From positions 1 to 50,016 of IMG/VR virus record IMGVR_UViG_3300036979_000962: DNA of 50,016 nt, one strand, 5' to 3'. Made by a program: the position numbers and the translations under genes. Source of the DNA: a virus. The notes under the pieces are model-generated. The model did no database searches. It worked only from the letters and a program-made list of their open reading frames with translations, and was not told the DNA's origin. Position 1 is the stretch's first letter; every line of letters starts with the position of its first letter. Shown in pieces: positions 6,906 through 14,589 of the stretch.

Positions 6906-7102
6906 TTTTCCCCTCCGTTTTTTTGATTATGTTCGACCCCTCCCGCGAAACCGGGAGGAAAATCGTCTTGAAAGAATCGGAGGCCGGCCTCGGAGCGCTC
7001 ATAGGTTCTCCTGCTCCAATACTCATCGAATAGGACAATCATAACACACAGCAGGAGCACAATTACAAGCGCCGCGACGAACGCCGGCCTCGGAGCCCTC
7101 AT
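6902..7102 (-). CDS. small membrane protein
   Basis: 66 residues from ATG 7102, overlapping the previous stop as ATGA. One N-terminal membrane helix (FVAALVIVLLLCVMIVLF) then a charged domain with DEYWSRRTYERSE. First of three adjacent one-helix proteins. Function unknown; membrane delivery of a small regulator or superinfection block would be guesses. Confidence 0.7.
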   Translation of the reverse strand: MRAPRPAFVAALVIVLLLCVMIVLFDEYWSRRTYERSEAGLRFFQDDFPPGFAGGVEHNQKNGGEK

Positions 7103-7674
7103 CCCTTCTCCTTCCCTTCGCGGTAGGCGGCAAGGGCATCGTCAAGGGACGCCACCGCCTCGCCCAGAACCGGGTCATTACCGTATGCATCGATGGTATC
7201 CTCAACCTGCTGGATGAGCGGCCTCGCCGCGTCCGCTTCGCTCCGCAGGGCGGTCAGTTCGGCCTCGGCTTTCCGCGCCACGGCCATCCTTGACCGGACA
7301 TAGGCGAACGATTCATCAAGGATTTCGGGGTTGGCGGTGTTGTTCCGGGCGGCGGTTTCAATCCCAAATAGGGCTACCTCATCGTCCTCGTGTTCGTTCC
7401 CCGGCTCTGGGGTCAGCCGCTCCACCTCGGCCTTGAGCGCGTCCCGCTCGTCAATAACCCTAGTCGTCTGCTGTTCTGCGATTCCAGTTAGGTTCCTAGA
7501 GGCCAGGAGTTCAAGTTTGAGGCGGTGAATCTGCTGAAAATCATCGGCCATTATTTCTTTTCTAGCGGCGATGTCGGCCTTGAGCGCGGCGTTCTCCTTG
7601 CGGAGCCGCTCAACCTCGCGCATCTCGTCCAGTTCGGCGTCCGTGGGGACGCTGGCCTTGTCGTAGGTGTCCAT
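7099..7674 (-). CDS. coiled-coil protein
   Basis: 191 residues from ATG 7674, with GGAGG 6 nt upstream (GTG 7677 is the alternative). Heptad-like charged helices fill residues about 15-90 (EVERLRKENAALKADIAARK), followed by an acidic linker PEPGNEHEDDEVA and a second helical part. No catalytic motif. Codon use looks slightly less GC-biased than neighbours. Function unknown. Confidence 0.7.
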   Translation of the reverse strand: MDTYDKASVPTDAELDEMREVERLRKENAALKADIAARKEIMADDFQQIHRLKLELLASRNLTGIAEQQTTRVIDERDALKAEVERLTPEPGNEHEDDEVALFGIETAARNNTANPEILDESFAYVRSRMAVARKAEAELTALRSEADAARPLIQQVEDTIDAYGNDPVLGEAVASLDDALAAYREGKEKG

Positions 7675-7889
7675 CACTTTCCTCCTTTAGTTTTTCGCCG
7701 TGGGGTAGCGCGGCGGTTCCAGGCCCAAGTTGATTGAGCGTTATCGATTACCCAATATCGCTCTATGTAGGAGAAGTAGCACTCGGGAGTGTGCTGGACA
7801 AAATAATCCTCTTGGTCTTTGTCGTATTCGGGCTTGGCCCCGCAGAACGGGCAGGGCTTCAGCCTCGGCGCGGACTTCGCGGGGGCCAT
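7674..7889 (-). CDS. Lar-like (restriction alleviation) zinc protein
   Basis: 71 residues from ATG 7889. The pattern LKPCPFCGAKPEY, a later HTPECYF, and a final WAWNRRA matches the Lar/restriction-alleviation family: a small zinc fold with a CPFCG knuckle and a terminal W-N-R-R motif. Lar of Rac prophage modulates type I restriction; whether this copy does so is not known, since the fold is widespread in phages. Confidence 0.75.
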   Translation of the reverse strand: MAPAKSAPRLKPCPFCGAKPEYDKDQEDYFVQHTPECYFSYIERYWVIDNAQSTWAWNRRATPRRKTKGGK

Positions 7890-8125
7890 CACTTCTCCTC
7901 CTTCGGCGCGTCGGGTAGGGCGGCGAGGCCGAGTCCGCGGAGCATATCGACGATGCGCCTCGCTTGTTCATCTTCCCCATAACTTTCGTTTCCTTCGGCG
8001 AACACCCCGGCCCACTTTTTCACGAAAGTCACCGTGACGGGCCGCATCCGAGCGAGAAGGATGTCGATGTCCGTCGGGTCGTGTCCGACGACGCCGATGA
8101 AATAATGGTCCCGGTCGCCGCTCAT
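7889..8125 (-). CDS. hypothetical protein
   Basis: 78 residues from ATG 8125, ATGA overlap. Begins SGDRDHYFIGVVGHDPTDID and continues as a mixed alpha/beta small protein. No family recognised; operon position links it to the Lar-like and wHTH-like genes. Confidence 0.65.
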   Translation of the reverse strand: MSGDRDHYFIGVVGHDPTDIDILLARMRPVTVTFVKKWAGVFAEGNESYGEDEQARRIVDMLRGLGLAALPDAPKEEK

Positions 8126-8577
8126 TCCATCCTCTCCGAAGCCTCAAGGTCTTCAAGTTCAAGTTCGTCCGGCTCGTCCGCCTCCTCGAGCCCGGGGAGG
8201 AGGAGTTGATTCCGGTAGGGCCCGAACTGCGGATAGGCCCGGCGGATTCGAGCGATGCGGCGGCCTGTCCCGCGAATCTTCGCCATCAAGTAGTCCTCGG
8301 TCGCCCGGATGTCGTCCGGGCCGGCGGCGAGGAAAATCCCGGTGTCCGCACAGCAGATTCCGGCCTCCGAGTTCGCGTAGATATTGCGGAAGAGTTCGTC
8401 CGTGATTTTCGTCCACGGCTCCTCCGGGTCGAGCGGCCGGAAGTTGGCGTTCGCGGCGGCGAGGAGGTAGGCGCGGTCGATAGCGTGAGCGGCCCCGATG
8501 GCCGGCGCGTGGTCGCGGTCGCCGAGGACGAGGCGGTTGTAGATGAAGCGCTCGATTGCTTCGCGGTCGTGTTTCAT
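8122..8577 (-). CDS. winged-helix-like phage protein
   Basis: 151 residues from ATG 8577 with GGAGG 7 nt upstream. The middle part (WTKITDELFRNIY, GICCADTGIFLA, then a long basic helix MAKIRGTGRRIARIRRAY) resembles small phage DNA-binding proteins with a wing followed by a basic helix. The C-terminus is acidic (EEADEPDELELEDLE). Function unknown. Confidence 0.65.
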   Translation of the reverse strand: MKHDREAIERFIYNRLVLGDRDHAPAIGAAHAIDRAYLLAAANANFRPLDPEEPWTKITDELFRNIYANSEAGICCADTGIFLAAGPDDIRATEDYLMAKIRGTGRRIARIRRAYPQFGPYRNQLLLPGLEEADEPDELELEDLEASERME

Positions 8578-8948
8578 TTCGCGGCCTCCTTCTCCACGAA
8601 GTCGAAGCAGATGAACTTCACCTCCGAGGCGGTCGTCGACCCGAGGACCTTGCAGAACTTCGCACACCGCGCACACCTCGGGAGCGTCCCGCGCTCCTTC
8701 ATCTTCCCGCGCCGGGCCTCGTCGCGGATTTGCTTCGACTTGCTGTTCGGGTAGTAGAGATTGTTCGCTATGTATTCGAGGCGCGAGAGGTCCGACTTTC
8801 CGAGGCATATGGAGTTGCGCCGGCCCGCGCCGCCGGGCCCCGACGCCTTGCCGTCGCCTCGCGTTCCGAACGGGGAGACGACGCTCGCCGAATGGAAGAC
8901 CTCAGCCCGCTTCTTCTTGTCCTTCCGCGGCCGGTATGCTTTTTTCAC
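8574..8948 (-). CDS. zinc-finger protein, unknown function
   Basis: 124 residues from GTG 8948, which overlaps the stop of the replication gene as GTGA. Very basic N-terminus (KKAYRPRKDKKKR), and a C-terminal cysteine cluster CARCAKFC followed by FICFDF. Probably binds nucleic acid. No family recognised. Confidence 0.65.
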   Translation of the reverse strand: MKKAYRPRKDKKKRAEVFHSASVVSPFGTRGDGKASGPGGAGRRNSICLGKSDLSRLEYIANNLYYPNSKSKQIRDEARRGKMKERGTLPRCARCAKFCKVLGSTTASEVKFICFDFVEKEAAK

Positions 8949-9772
8949 GGCTTCCCCCGGACGAGGTTCTTCCGGTCCCACTCCGCGAGCGCCTTCGCGA
9001 TTTCGGCCTCGTCGCGGGTGTTCTTCCGGAGTTCCTTCTCGAACGACTTGCGGTATCCGAGCCGCTCTTCGGCCGTCGGCTGATAGGTGCTTTTACCGAC
9101 GCGGCTCTCGACCGACGGGATGAACTTCCCGCGGGTCCCGCCGGCCGCCTGTGAGCGCTCGAGCCATCCGGTGATGAACTTCCGCCACGCCCGCTTCTGA
9201 CCTCGAGGGCCGGCTCCGAGGAGCCACTCTCTCGCCTTCGCGAGTTCGATGCGGATGTCGCACGCCGGGAACGCCTCGGCCCATCCGTCGATGTCTTTCT
9301 TCGAGACGCCTCTCCACTCTCTCGCCTCGTGGTCGAAGCGGAGCGTCGCCTCTTCTTCTCTCTCTCTCTCTCTATCTAAATCTAAATCTACTGCGGACTT
9401 TTGTCCGTCGTCCGGTCGGACTTTTATCCGCCCGACCTTTTTCCGCTCGTATTCGGATTGGTATTTGCTCCAATTACAAACACTTATGACGCCGCGGGCG
9501 TCGACGCGGACCTTCCCCTTCTCGACCATCCTCGCGAGCGCCGGCTCGATGGAGGACTCGTCGACGCCGAGCGTATCGGCAAGGACGGGCCCGCGGTGTC
9601 CGACGGGCTCGCCGTTCTCGTCCTTCCGGCGGTAGACGACGCCCGGGATGTCCGAGTCGCCGGCGAGGAGCAGGATGCCTATGAAAATCCAGCGTTGCTC
9701 CGGCGAGAGTTCCTCAATCATCGAGCCGCGGAGGCATTGGTCGACCCAAAGTTTAATCCAAGTTCTGCTCAT
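8945..9772 (-). CDS. replisome-organizer-like replication initiator
   Basis: 275 residues from ATG 9772. The N-terminal 110 residues (RTWIKLWVDQCLRGSMIEEL, PEQRWIFIGILLLAGDS, then a winged-helix part EPALARMVEKGKVRVD) match the N-terminal domain of phage replisome organizers and lambda O/DnaD-like initiators. A low-complexity acidic/basic linker (LDLDREREREEE) joins it to a C-terminal helical part that could contact the host helicase loader. The start has no clear Shine-Dalgarno, and its upstream region folds into a long hairpin. The linker-coding DNA is repeat-rich and may be the origin. Confidence 0.75.
   Translation of the reverse strand: MSRTWIKLWVDQCLRGSMIEELSPEQRWIFIGILLLAGDSDIPGVVYRRKDENGEPVGHRGPVLADTLGVDESSIEPALARMVEKGKVRVDARGVISVCNWSKYQSEYERKKVGRIKVRPDDGQKSAVDLDLDREREREEEATLRFDHEAREWRGVSKKDIDGWAEAFPACDIRIELAKAREWLLGAGPRGQKRAWRKFITGWLERSQAAGGTRGKFIPSVESRVGKSTYQPTAEERLGYRKSFEKELRKNTRDEAEIAKALAEWDRKNLVRGKP
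9357..9446. other. candidate replication origin inside the initiator gene
   Basis: A CT-rich dinucleotide run, then three tandem ATCTAA-type repeats (AT-rich, rare in this genome), then palindrome CGGACTTTTGTCCG (9394-9407), its near-copy CGGACTTTTATCCG (9417-9430), and a weaker third copy near 9433. This resembles lambda, where iterons and an AT-rich tract lie within gene O. Inferred, because low-complexity coding could produce part of the pattern. Confidence 0.45.
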
Positions 9773-9863
9773 TGTGTTCTCGTGGAGAACGGGGAGCGGG
9801 CGAGCCCAAGCGAAAGTCTAGGAGGTATCCGTAAGAATCGAAACCCACCCGCTCCCCGCTCGT
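9773..9863 (-). promoter_or_regulatory. long hairpin with a loop complementary to the shared RBS
   Basis: Arms at 9848-9858 and 9790-9800 form an 11-bp GC stem. The roughly 45-nt loop in the minus transcript contains ACCTCCTAGAC (9826-9816), complementary to GTCTAGGAGGT in front of the gene at 13897 and over 9-10 nt to other early leaders. No T-run follows, so it is not a terminator. On the plus strand the motif looks like a ribosome-binding site, but no start codon lies within 20 nt. Confidence 0.5.
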
Positions 9864-10598
9864 TCATTTCGGGGTCCTGACGGAGATGTTCTTCTTCCGG
9901 AAAATCCGGACGCCCGGGATGACGGCTTGCTCCTTCATCGCGGCGATGAAGTTCCGGATGCGCTTCTCGTTCGGGATGAGGAACGCCCGGGGGATGAGTT
10001 CCTCGTTCTCGATTTCGAAGTTCCACTCGTCGCGCAGATAGGTCCCGGGAGCGACGGGTTTCGGCGGGATGGCGGCCTCGGCCGCTGAAATCGCGCTGGC
10101 GGCCTTATCGGCGACGCCCGAGCGGACGGCCGCGGCCTCGTCCAAAAGCCCGTCCTGAAGCATCTGGTGGGCCTTATCGACGGAGTTTTCGGCCTCCCGG
10201 GCGGCCCGTTCCTTCGCGAGTTGAGCCTCGCGCTCCGCCTCGAGCCGCCGGCGGTCCTCGACCTCGAGGTAGTGGGCGACCTTCGGGCGGAGTTCCGCCT
10301 CGGCCTCGTCGAGCGTCCCGGTCCACTTTTTCTTCTGCGCGACGAGCGCCTTGTGGAGAGCGTGAGCCCGCTGAATCCCCGGGTCGAACTCGGCGTCGAG
10401 CCGGCGGCGAATGTCTTTGATGTGGAGGAGGCGCTCGGTCGCTTCGGTGAGCGAGGTTTGGTCGACGACCTCGAGTTCGCGGGCCCGGACGACGAGCGAG
10501 AGCGCGGCGAGTTTGACGGCGGCCTGTTCGTCGTTCGTCCCGTCGTCGACGAACGCGACCGGCTCCTCCGATTCGGGAACGAAGATGGGCGTGTCCAT
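9864..10598 (-). CDS. recombination-associated coiled-coil protein
   Basis: 244 residues from ATG 10598 (GTG 10601 possible). Helical, charged middle (DEAEAELRPKVAHYLEVEDR) and a conserved-looking C-terminal domain with DEWNFEIENEELIPR, FLIPNEKRIRNFI and AVIPGVRIF, a pattern I associate with phage proteins encoded next to RecT. It sits directly after RecT with an overlapping start. Exact activity is not known. Confidence 0.7.
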   Translation of the reverse strand: MDTPIFVPESEEPVAFVDDGTNDEQAAVKLAALSLVVRARELEVVDQTSLTEATERLLHIKDIRRRLDAEFDPGIQRAHALHKALVAQKKKWTGTLDEAEAELRPKVAHYLEVEDRRRLEAEREAQLAKERAAREAENSVDKAHQMLQDGLLDEAAAVRSGVADKAASAISAAEAAIPPKPVAPGTYLRDEWNFEIENEELIPRAFLIPNEKRIRNFIAAMKEQAVIPGVRIFRKKNISVRTPK

Positions 10599-11665
10599 CA
10601 CTTCGCTCCCTTCGCGGCGGCCGCCTTCTTCTCGTCATCTTCCAGCGACGCCCGCCATCGCAAGAGGTAGCCGTGGACGAGTTCCATCTCCGCCTCGTTG
10701 AAGTCGGAGAGTTCGCCAACGGTGCGGTTGTAGGTCTTGAAGACGAAGCGCTGGATGCCGACCCACATCTTCTCCTCGCTGATTCCGCGCGCGGCGAGGT
10801 CGGTCTTGACCTTCGCGAACTTTTCGAGTTGCGTGAGCGTCGGCGTCTCGCCCTTCTTCGGCTTCGACTTCTTCGCGTGGTCCTCGGCGGTGTCGGCGCC
10901 GATTTCCTCGCCGAACGACGGGCCCTCGCCCTTCTCCTCGCCCTTCCCGGGACCGGGCTCGAACGACCCCTCGAACTCGTCGACGGGACGGCCGAGCGGC
11001 CGGCGCTTCGACTCCTCGTAGGAGGTCTTCGAGAACGGGTCGACCTTTGGGTCGGTGAGGTCCGCGACGACTTCGGTCGTCGGGAGTTTCGCGTGGTCGA
11101 CGGGCATCTCCTCGGCCGTGTAGGGCATCCCGGCGAACTCGTCGGGGAACGCCATCCGGAACGCTTGGGCGATGGCGACCTTCTTGAGCATCGTCCGCGG
11201 CTTGTCGGCCCAAAACTTGGTCGGGATTTTGCGGCCGGTCGGCTGTCCGTCCTTCCACTCCGGCTTCGTCTGGACATACTCCGAGAAGAATACCTCGTGG
11301 CGGAGCGGCTTCTCCCAATCCTTCCGGAAGACCTCGACCCACGCCTTCACGGGCGTCCCGTCGGGCCCGTCCTCGGTTCCCGAGTTCATCCCCGCCCACT
11401 TCCCGCTCCGGTCGGCGCGTTTGATGTAGGTCTCGTAGCCGACGACGAAAGTCGCGGGGTCCTTCGGGCTGTATTTGATGAGGTAGATTTCCCGCTTAAA
11501 CGGGTTCAGCCCGAACATCGCGCATTGATTGAGGAAGAGCGCGATTTCCTGTTGTGTGGCGAGCGCGTTGACATAGCGCGTCACCGTCTCCGGCGACAAC
11601 ACGATTGCCGCCGACTCGGCCGCCTTCACGACCGCCGAGGTTCCCGTCGTTTCTCTCTCTGACAT
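10598..11665 (-). CDS. RecT/Bet-family single-strand annealing protein
   Basis: 355 residues from ATG 11665, with CTAGGAGGT upstream. The Bet/RecT core is recognised in EIALFLNQCAMFGLNPFKRE, YLIKYSPKDPATFVVGYE and KIPTKFWADKPRTMLKKVA. Such proteins bind single-stranded DNA and promote annealing at forks. From about residue 210 the chain becomes acidic and repetitive (PGPGKGEEKGEGPSF), then a helical C-terminal domain follows. No partner exonuclease was recognised, which is common for RecT phages. Confidence 0.85.
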   Translation of the reverse strand: MSERETTGTSAVVKAAESAAIVLSPETVTRYVNALATQQEIALFLNQCAMFGLNPFKREIYLIKYSPKDPATFVVGYETYIKRADRSGKWAGMNSGTEDGPDGTPVKAWVEVFRKDWEKPLRHEVFFSEYVQTKPEWKDGQPTGRKIPTKFWADKPRTMLKKVAIAQAFRMAFPDEFAGMPYTAEEMPVDHAKLPTTEVVADLTDPKVDPFSKTSYEESKRRPLGRPVDEFEGSFEPGPGKGEEKGEGPSFGEEIGADTAEDHAKKSKPKKGETPTLTQLEKFAKVKTDLAARGISEEKMWVGIQRFVFKTYNRTVGELSDFNEAEMELVHGYLLRWRASLEDDEKKAAAAKGAK

Positions 11666-11677
11666 TTCTCCAACCTC

Positions 11678-11893
11678 CTAGGTTTGGGATTTGACGAGCG
11701 CTTCGAGTTTCTCGATGCGCTTTTTCATCTCTTCGATTTTCGCGCCTCGCGCCTTCCGCGAGTAGAACGCGTAGATGCGGCAGTTGTCCGAGCAGAACTT
11801 CTGCCAAGTCCGGCGCGTCCGGAACGCCTTGCCGCAGGGCCCGTAGGCGCATCTCCGGACGACCCCGGCCGTTGTCCTTCGGTCGTTCGTCAT
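11678..11893 (-). CDS. small zinc-binding protein with coiled coil
   Basis: 71 residues from ATG 11893, with AAGGAG upstream. Cysteines at CAYGPCG and FCSDNCR would form a zinc knuckle, followed by a coiled coil (IEEMKKRIEKLEALVK). First gene after the block-B promoter, a position often taken by early regulators. Function unknown. Confidence 0.7.
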   Translation of the reverse strand: MTNDRRTTAGVVRRCAYGPCGKAFRTRRTWQKFCSDNCRIYAFYSRKARGAKIEEMKKRIEKLEALVKSQT

Positions 11894-11933
11894 TATCGCT
11901 CCTTCCCGAATTGTTGCGCTTCGAACGGAACGA

Positions 11934-11963
11934 ATTATAATCCGAGTCCGCGGAAAAACTCAA
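11934..11963 (-). promoter_or_regulatory. promoter of early/middle block B
   Basis: TTGAGT (11958-11963) and TATAAT (11934-11939) are separated by 18 bp on the minus strand, in the gap between the block-A terminator and the gene at 11893. A sigma-70-type promoter fits well. Transcription would start near 11927. Confidence 0.75.
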
Positions 11964-11997
11964 GCGATTTGTTAAACTCATCCGGCCGATTGCGGGC

Positions 11998-12038
11998 AAA
12001 AAAAAAGGCCGGGGCCCCGCGGGGGACGCCCGGCCTTT
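11998..12038 (-). terminator. strong intrinsic terminator of block A
   Basis: In the minus transcript AAAGGCCGGG and CCCCGGCCTTT pair around a GC-rich loop, followed by a run of nine T. It separates the DUF932-like gene from the block-B promoter. The plus strand could also fold but lacks as long a T-run. Confidence 0.9.
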
Positions 12039-12047
12039 GTCGGTCGG

Positions 12048-13421
12048 CTACTTCTTCTTCCCGGCGCACTTCGCGCAGAGGCGGTCGCGGTTGAGTTCGC
12101 TCGGCTTGAACTCGCCCGCGCACTTGTCGCAGAAGAGGATGTCTTCGTCGTCCTTGAGGAAGGCGATTTTCTTGAAGCCACGCCTCCGGACGACCTCGCC
12201 CTTCGGGGCCTTCCCGACCTTCGTCTTCACGGGCTCGGCCTCGGCCGCGATGACCTCGCGGACCCGGACGCGGGAGGTCCGGCGGGCCTTCGTCGTCGGC
12301 TTCGGGAACGCCGGCGCGTAGGACTGCAACTCGAGGTTGCGGTCGCGCTCGCTCGTCTTCTTCTTCGCGGCCTTCTTCGGGGTCCGCATCTTCGCGTCCA
12401 CGGCCTTCTGCTTGGCCGTCCGGTCCTTCGGGCCGGCCTCGGGGCGTTCGCCCGCCACAGGGGCTCCTGCGGCCGTTTTCGGGGCCTTCCCGGCCTTCTT
12501 CGCGGGCGCCTCGGCCGCCCGGGCGGCCTTCGCGGCCGCCTTCTTCTCGCGCCGGCTCTCGACGACCTTCTCGCGGAACTCGGCCCGGAGAGCGCTCGCC
12601 GAGATTTTCTTCTCCTCCCGCGCCTTCGCGATGGCTTCGTCGGCCGGAGCCTCGACCTTGTCGAACGAGTAGAACTTCTTGTCCGCGTTCTCGGAGAGGA
12701 GGAGCGGGACCTCGTGGTCGATGAAGGCGTTGAGGCGCGTCTGCTTCGCGGCGACGCACATAATCGGGAGCGGGTTCATCAACTCGGTCGTCGCTCCGTG
12801 CCAGCCGTGGAGCGTCGGCGTGTATTTCGACTTCTCGTCGTCCGTCCCGTAGAAGAGGCGGTCGAAGTCGCCGAACCGCTTGGCCGGGATGAGGTCGCGC
12901 CGCATCGCGGCGATGGTCAGAATCGACGCCTGTTTGATGGAGAGGTCGCGCTCGAGCATCGCCGAGTGCCACGCGGCGAGCCCGTCCCACCGCGCCATCG
13001 TCGCGGCGAGAGCCTCCCGCGCCATCAGCACGATTTCCGAGGAGTCGAGCATCCCGGTGTGCTTCCGGAAGAGGACATAGTCGGACGAGAAGACCATATT
13101 GTCGCAGACGAAGACGCGCTCGCCCGCGCACAGCCCGACCGCCATCGACTTGTTGATGGAGTTGCGGATTCCGATGGCGAACCGGAACCCCTCCGCGCCG
13201 CGGTTGACCTCCCAGATGCCGAACATCTGAGCGCCGGTCGTTATCGAGTATTCCTTCCGCTCGACCGACAGCCCGGCCTCGGCGACCGCGGAGGCGACCG
13301 CGCCGATGACTTCGCCGTGAGCGAACGGATGCCACGACGCCGTGAAATCCGGTTGCGGCTCGGCGAGGACCACCGACTCATCGACCCTCCGCGTGACCTT
13401 GTGAGAGAGAACAGCGTTCAT
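12048..13421 (-). CDS. DUF932-like protein with C-terminal zinc ribbon
   Basis: 457 residues from ATG 13421. Residues about 20-260 carry the DUF932 signatures (SWHPFAHGEVIGAV, GFRFAIGIRNSINKS, AVGLCAGERVFVCDNMVFS). A lysine/alanine-rich linker (about 260-380) then leads to a zinc ribbon (CDKC, CAKC). DUF932 proteins are common in phages and plasmids and often flank recombination genes; the function is not established. The basic linker and ribbon suggest nucleic-acid binding. Confidence 0.8.
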   Translation of the reverse strand: MNAVLSHKVTRRVDESVVLAEPQPDFTASWHPFAHGEVIGAVASAVAEAGLSVERKEYSITTGAQMFGIWEVNRGAEGFRFAIGIRNSINKSMAVGLCAGERVFVCDNMVFSSDYVLFRKHTGMLDSSEIVLMAREALAATMARWDGLAAWHSAMLERDLSIKQASILTIAAMRRDLIPAKRFGDFDRLFYGTDDEKSKYTPTLHGWHGATTELMNPLPIMCVAAKQTRLNAFIDHEVPLLLSENADKKFYSFDKVEAPADEAIAKAREEKKISASALRAEFREKVVESRREKKAAAKAARAAEAPAKKAGKAPKTAAGAPVAGERPEAGPKDRTAKQKAVDAKMRTPKKAAKKKTSERDRNLELQSYAPAFPKPTTKARRTSRVRVREVIAAEAEPVKTKVGKAPKGEVVRRRGFKKIAFLKDDEDILFCDKCAGEFKPSELNRDRLCAKCAGKKK

Positions 13422-13519
13422 AAAAAACCTCCTAGAGAATTAGCCTGAGCCCGGGTTTGGACGGGCTCCTCCGGCTTAGGGCGGGCCTCCCGCTCCGCCC
13501 CCATCGCCAAAGACATCGT
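13422..13519 (-). ncRNA. repeated two-hairpin leader element, copy A
   Basis: In the minus transcript: a first hairpin (GCGGG/CCCGC), the spacer CTAAGCCGG, then hairpin P3 GAGCCCG/CGGGCTC with loop TCCAAACC, ending at CTCTAGGAGGTTTT before the DUF932 gene start. The stem bases differ from other copies but pairing is kept. Confidence 0.7.
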
Positions 13520-13897
13520 TCAGTAGGACGCGACGACGACGACGGGCTTCCCCGTCTTCTTCTCCATCCGCTCGGCGAGCCGGACGAAATCGGAGAAGGA
13601 CTTGGCGACCTTCGCGATGGCCTTCGCGTCGGTCTGCTTGTAGATGGTCCGCTCGCGGACCTCTACCGCGGCCCTCGCCGTGTCGAGCCGGTCGCGCATC
13701 GTCCGCGCCGGGATGGCCGCCTTCCCGTCGTGCGAGAAGAACGCCTCCGGAACGAGCGCCCGGGTCGCGTAGGGGTCGCCGTGGTAGGCTTCCCGAAGGT
13801 AGCCGACGCGGCCGGCCGTGACGGAGAAGCCGGTTATCTGAGCCTTCTTCTCCGCCTCGGTCTGCCCCTCCCATTCCATATAAATGTCGATGCCCAT
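13520..13897 (-). CDS. conserved-type phage hypothetical protein
   Basis: 125 residues from ATG 13897, with CTAGGAGGT upstream. Begins MGIDIYMEWEGQT and contains GRVGYLREAYHGDPYATRAL, a combination I recognise from small phage proteins of unknown function. The C-terminus is helical and basic (KAIAKVAKSFSDFVRLAERM). Confidence 0.75.
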   Translation of the reverse strand: MGIDIYMEWEGQTEAEKKAQITGFSVTAGRVGYLREAYHGDPYATRALVPEAFFSHDGKAAIPARTMRDRLDTARAAVEVRERTIYKQTDAKAIAKVAKSFSDFVRLAERMEKKTGKPVVVVASY

Positions 13898-13950
13898 AAG
13901 AACCTCCTAGACGAACGCGGCTTGGATTCGGCTCGCGCCGGACCGCGCTC
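13898..13950 (-). ncRNA. repeated leader element, short copy B
   Basis: In the minus transcript GAGCGCGG pairs with CCGCGTTC (one G-T) around an inner GGC-GCGA-GCC hairpin. The loop keeps ATCCAAG, and the element ends GTCTAGGAGGT. It lacks the separate first hairpin, so it is a reduced copy. Confidence 0.5.
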
Positions 13951-14493
13951 TCACTTGTCGTCGCCGTCGTAGGCGGCGAACTTGCGGGCGAGTTTCATAT
14001 CGACCGAATCGAGCGGTTGGACCGCGAGGAGCCGGCGCTGGAAGTTCACCTCGGCCGCGCCTTCCTCCGGGTCGTTCCGTCCCTTCTTCTCGGCCCGGTA
14101 GTTGACGGCCCGGTCGTCGCAGTCGTTGAAGTCGACGGTGCCGCCGAAGAACCTCGCGAGTCCCTTGAAGACGGCGATGTTGATGGCGTAGGAGCGAGCC
14201 GAGAGATAGCGCCGGCCGCGGCCGCCCTCGAACGCGTAGAACGCCGACCAGCACTCGCCGAGTTTCAGCCACGCGAGCGACTCTCCCGGCTTCGGCCGGA
14301 CGATGATGTCGGCGAAGCCGGCCTCGAACGAGGCGGCGTTCACCTTGACCCGGTGGTCGGGCGCCTCCGCGAAGAACGAGCCGTCGACGAACTCGTGCTT
14401 GTGGATAGAGACGCCGAGGAGCGCCGCCGCGACGAGAGCGACATCCTTGACGCGGACATCGCTCGGAAGGTAAAGATGAGTGTCAACGCCCAT
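13951..14493 (-). CDS. hypothetical protein
   Basis: 180 residues from ATG 14493, with CTAGGAGGT upstream. Begins MGVDTHLYLPSDVRVKD, similar in style to the next gene's MGIDIYMEW, and has an alpha/beta pattern with AWLKLGECWSAFYAFEGG. The C-terminal part is helical. No family recognised. Confidence 0.75.
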   Translation of the reverse strand: MGVDTHLYLPSDVRVKDVALVAAALLGVSIHKHEFVDGSFFAEAPDHRVKVNAASFEAGFADIIVRPKPGESLAWLKLGECWSAFYAFEGGRGRRYLSARSYAINIAVFKGLARFFGGTVDFNDCDDRAVNYRAEKKGRNDPEEGAAEVNFQRRLLAVQPLDSVDMKLARKFAAYDGDDK

Positions 14494-14589
14494 TGTAAAA
14501 CCTCCTAGAGAAAATGGATTTGCGCGCCCGGGCTTTGGACCGGGACCGCCGCATTAGGGCGGGCTCCGAGAGTCCCGCCGCCATCTGCG
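14494..14589 (-). ncRNA. repeated two-hairpin leader element, copy C
   Basis: Minus transcript: outer pair CGCA/TGCG encloses a hairpin GGCGGG-A-CTC/GAG-CCCGCC; then P3 CCCGG/CCGGG with loop TCCAAAGC; then AAATCCATTTTCTCTAGGAGG. Clear match to the consensus. Confidence 0.75.

Noticed and set aside
9816-9830. Ribosome-binding site for a plus-strand gene
   Set aside because: No ATG, GTG or TTG within 20 nt of the AGGAGG and no plausible plus-strand protein follows.
9790-9858. Hairpin before the initiator gene as a terminator
   Set aside because: Strong stem but no T-run on the minus strand; recT-block genes continue downstream.
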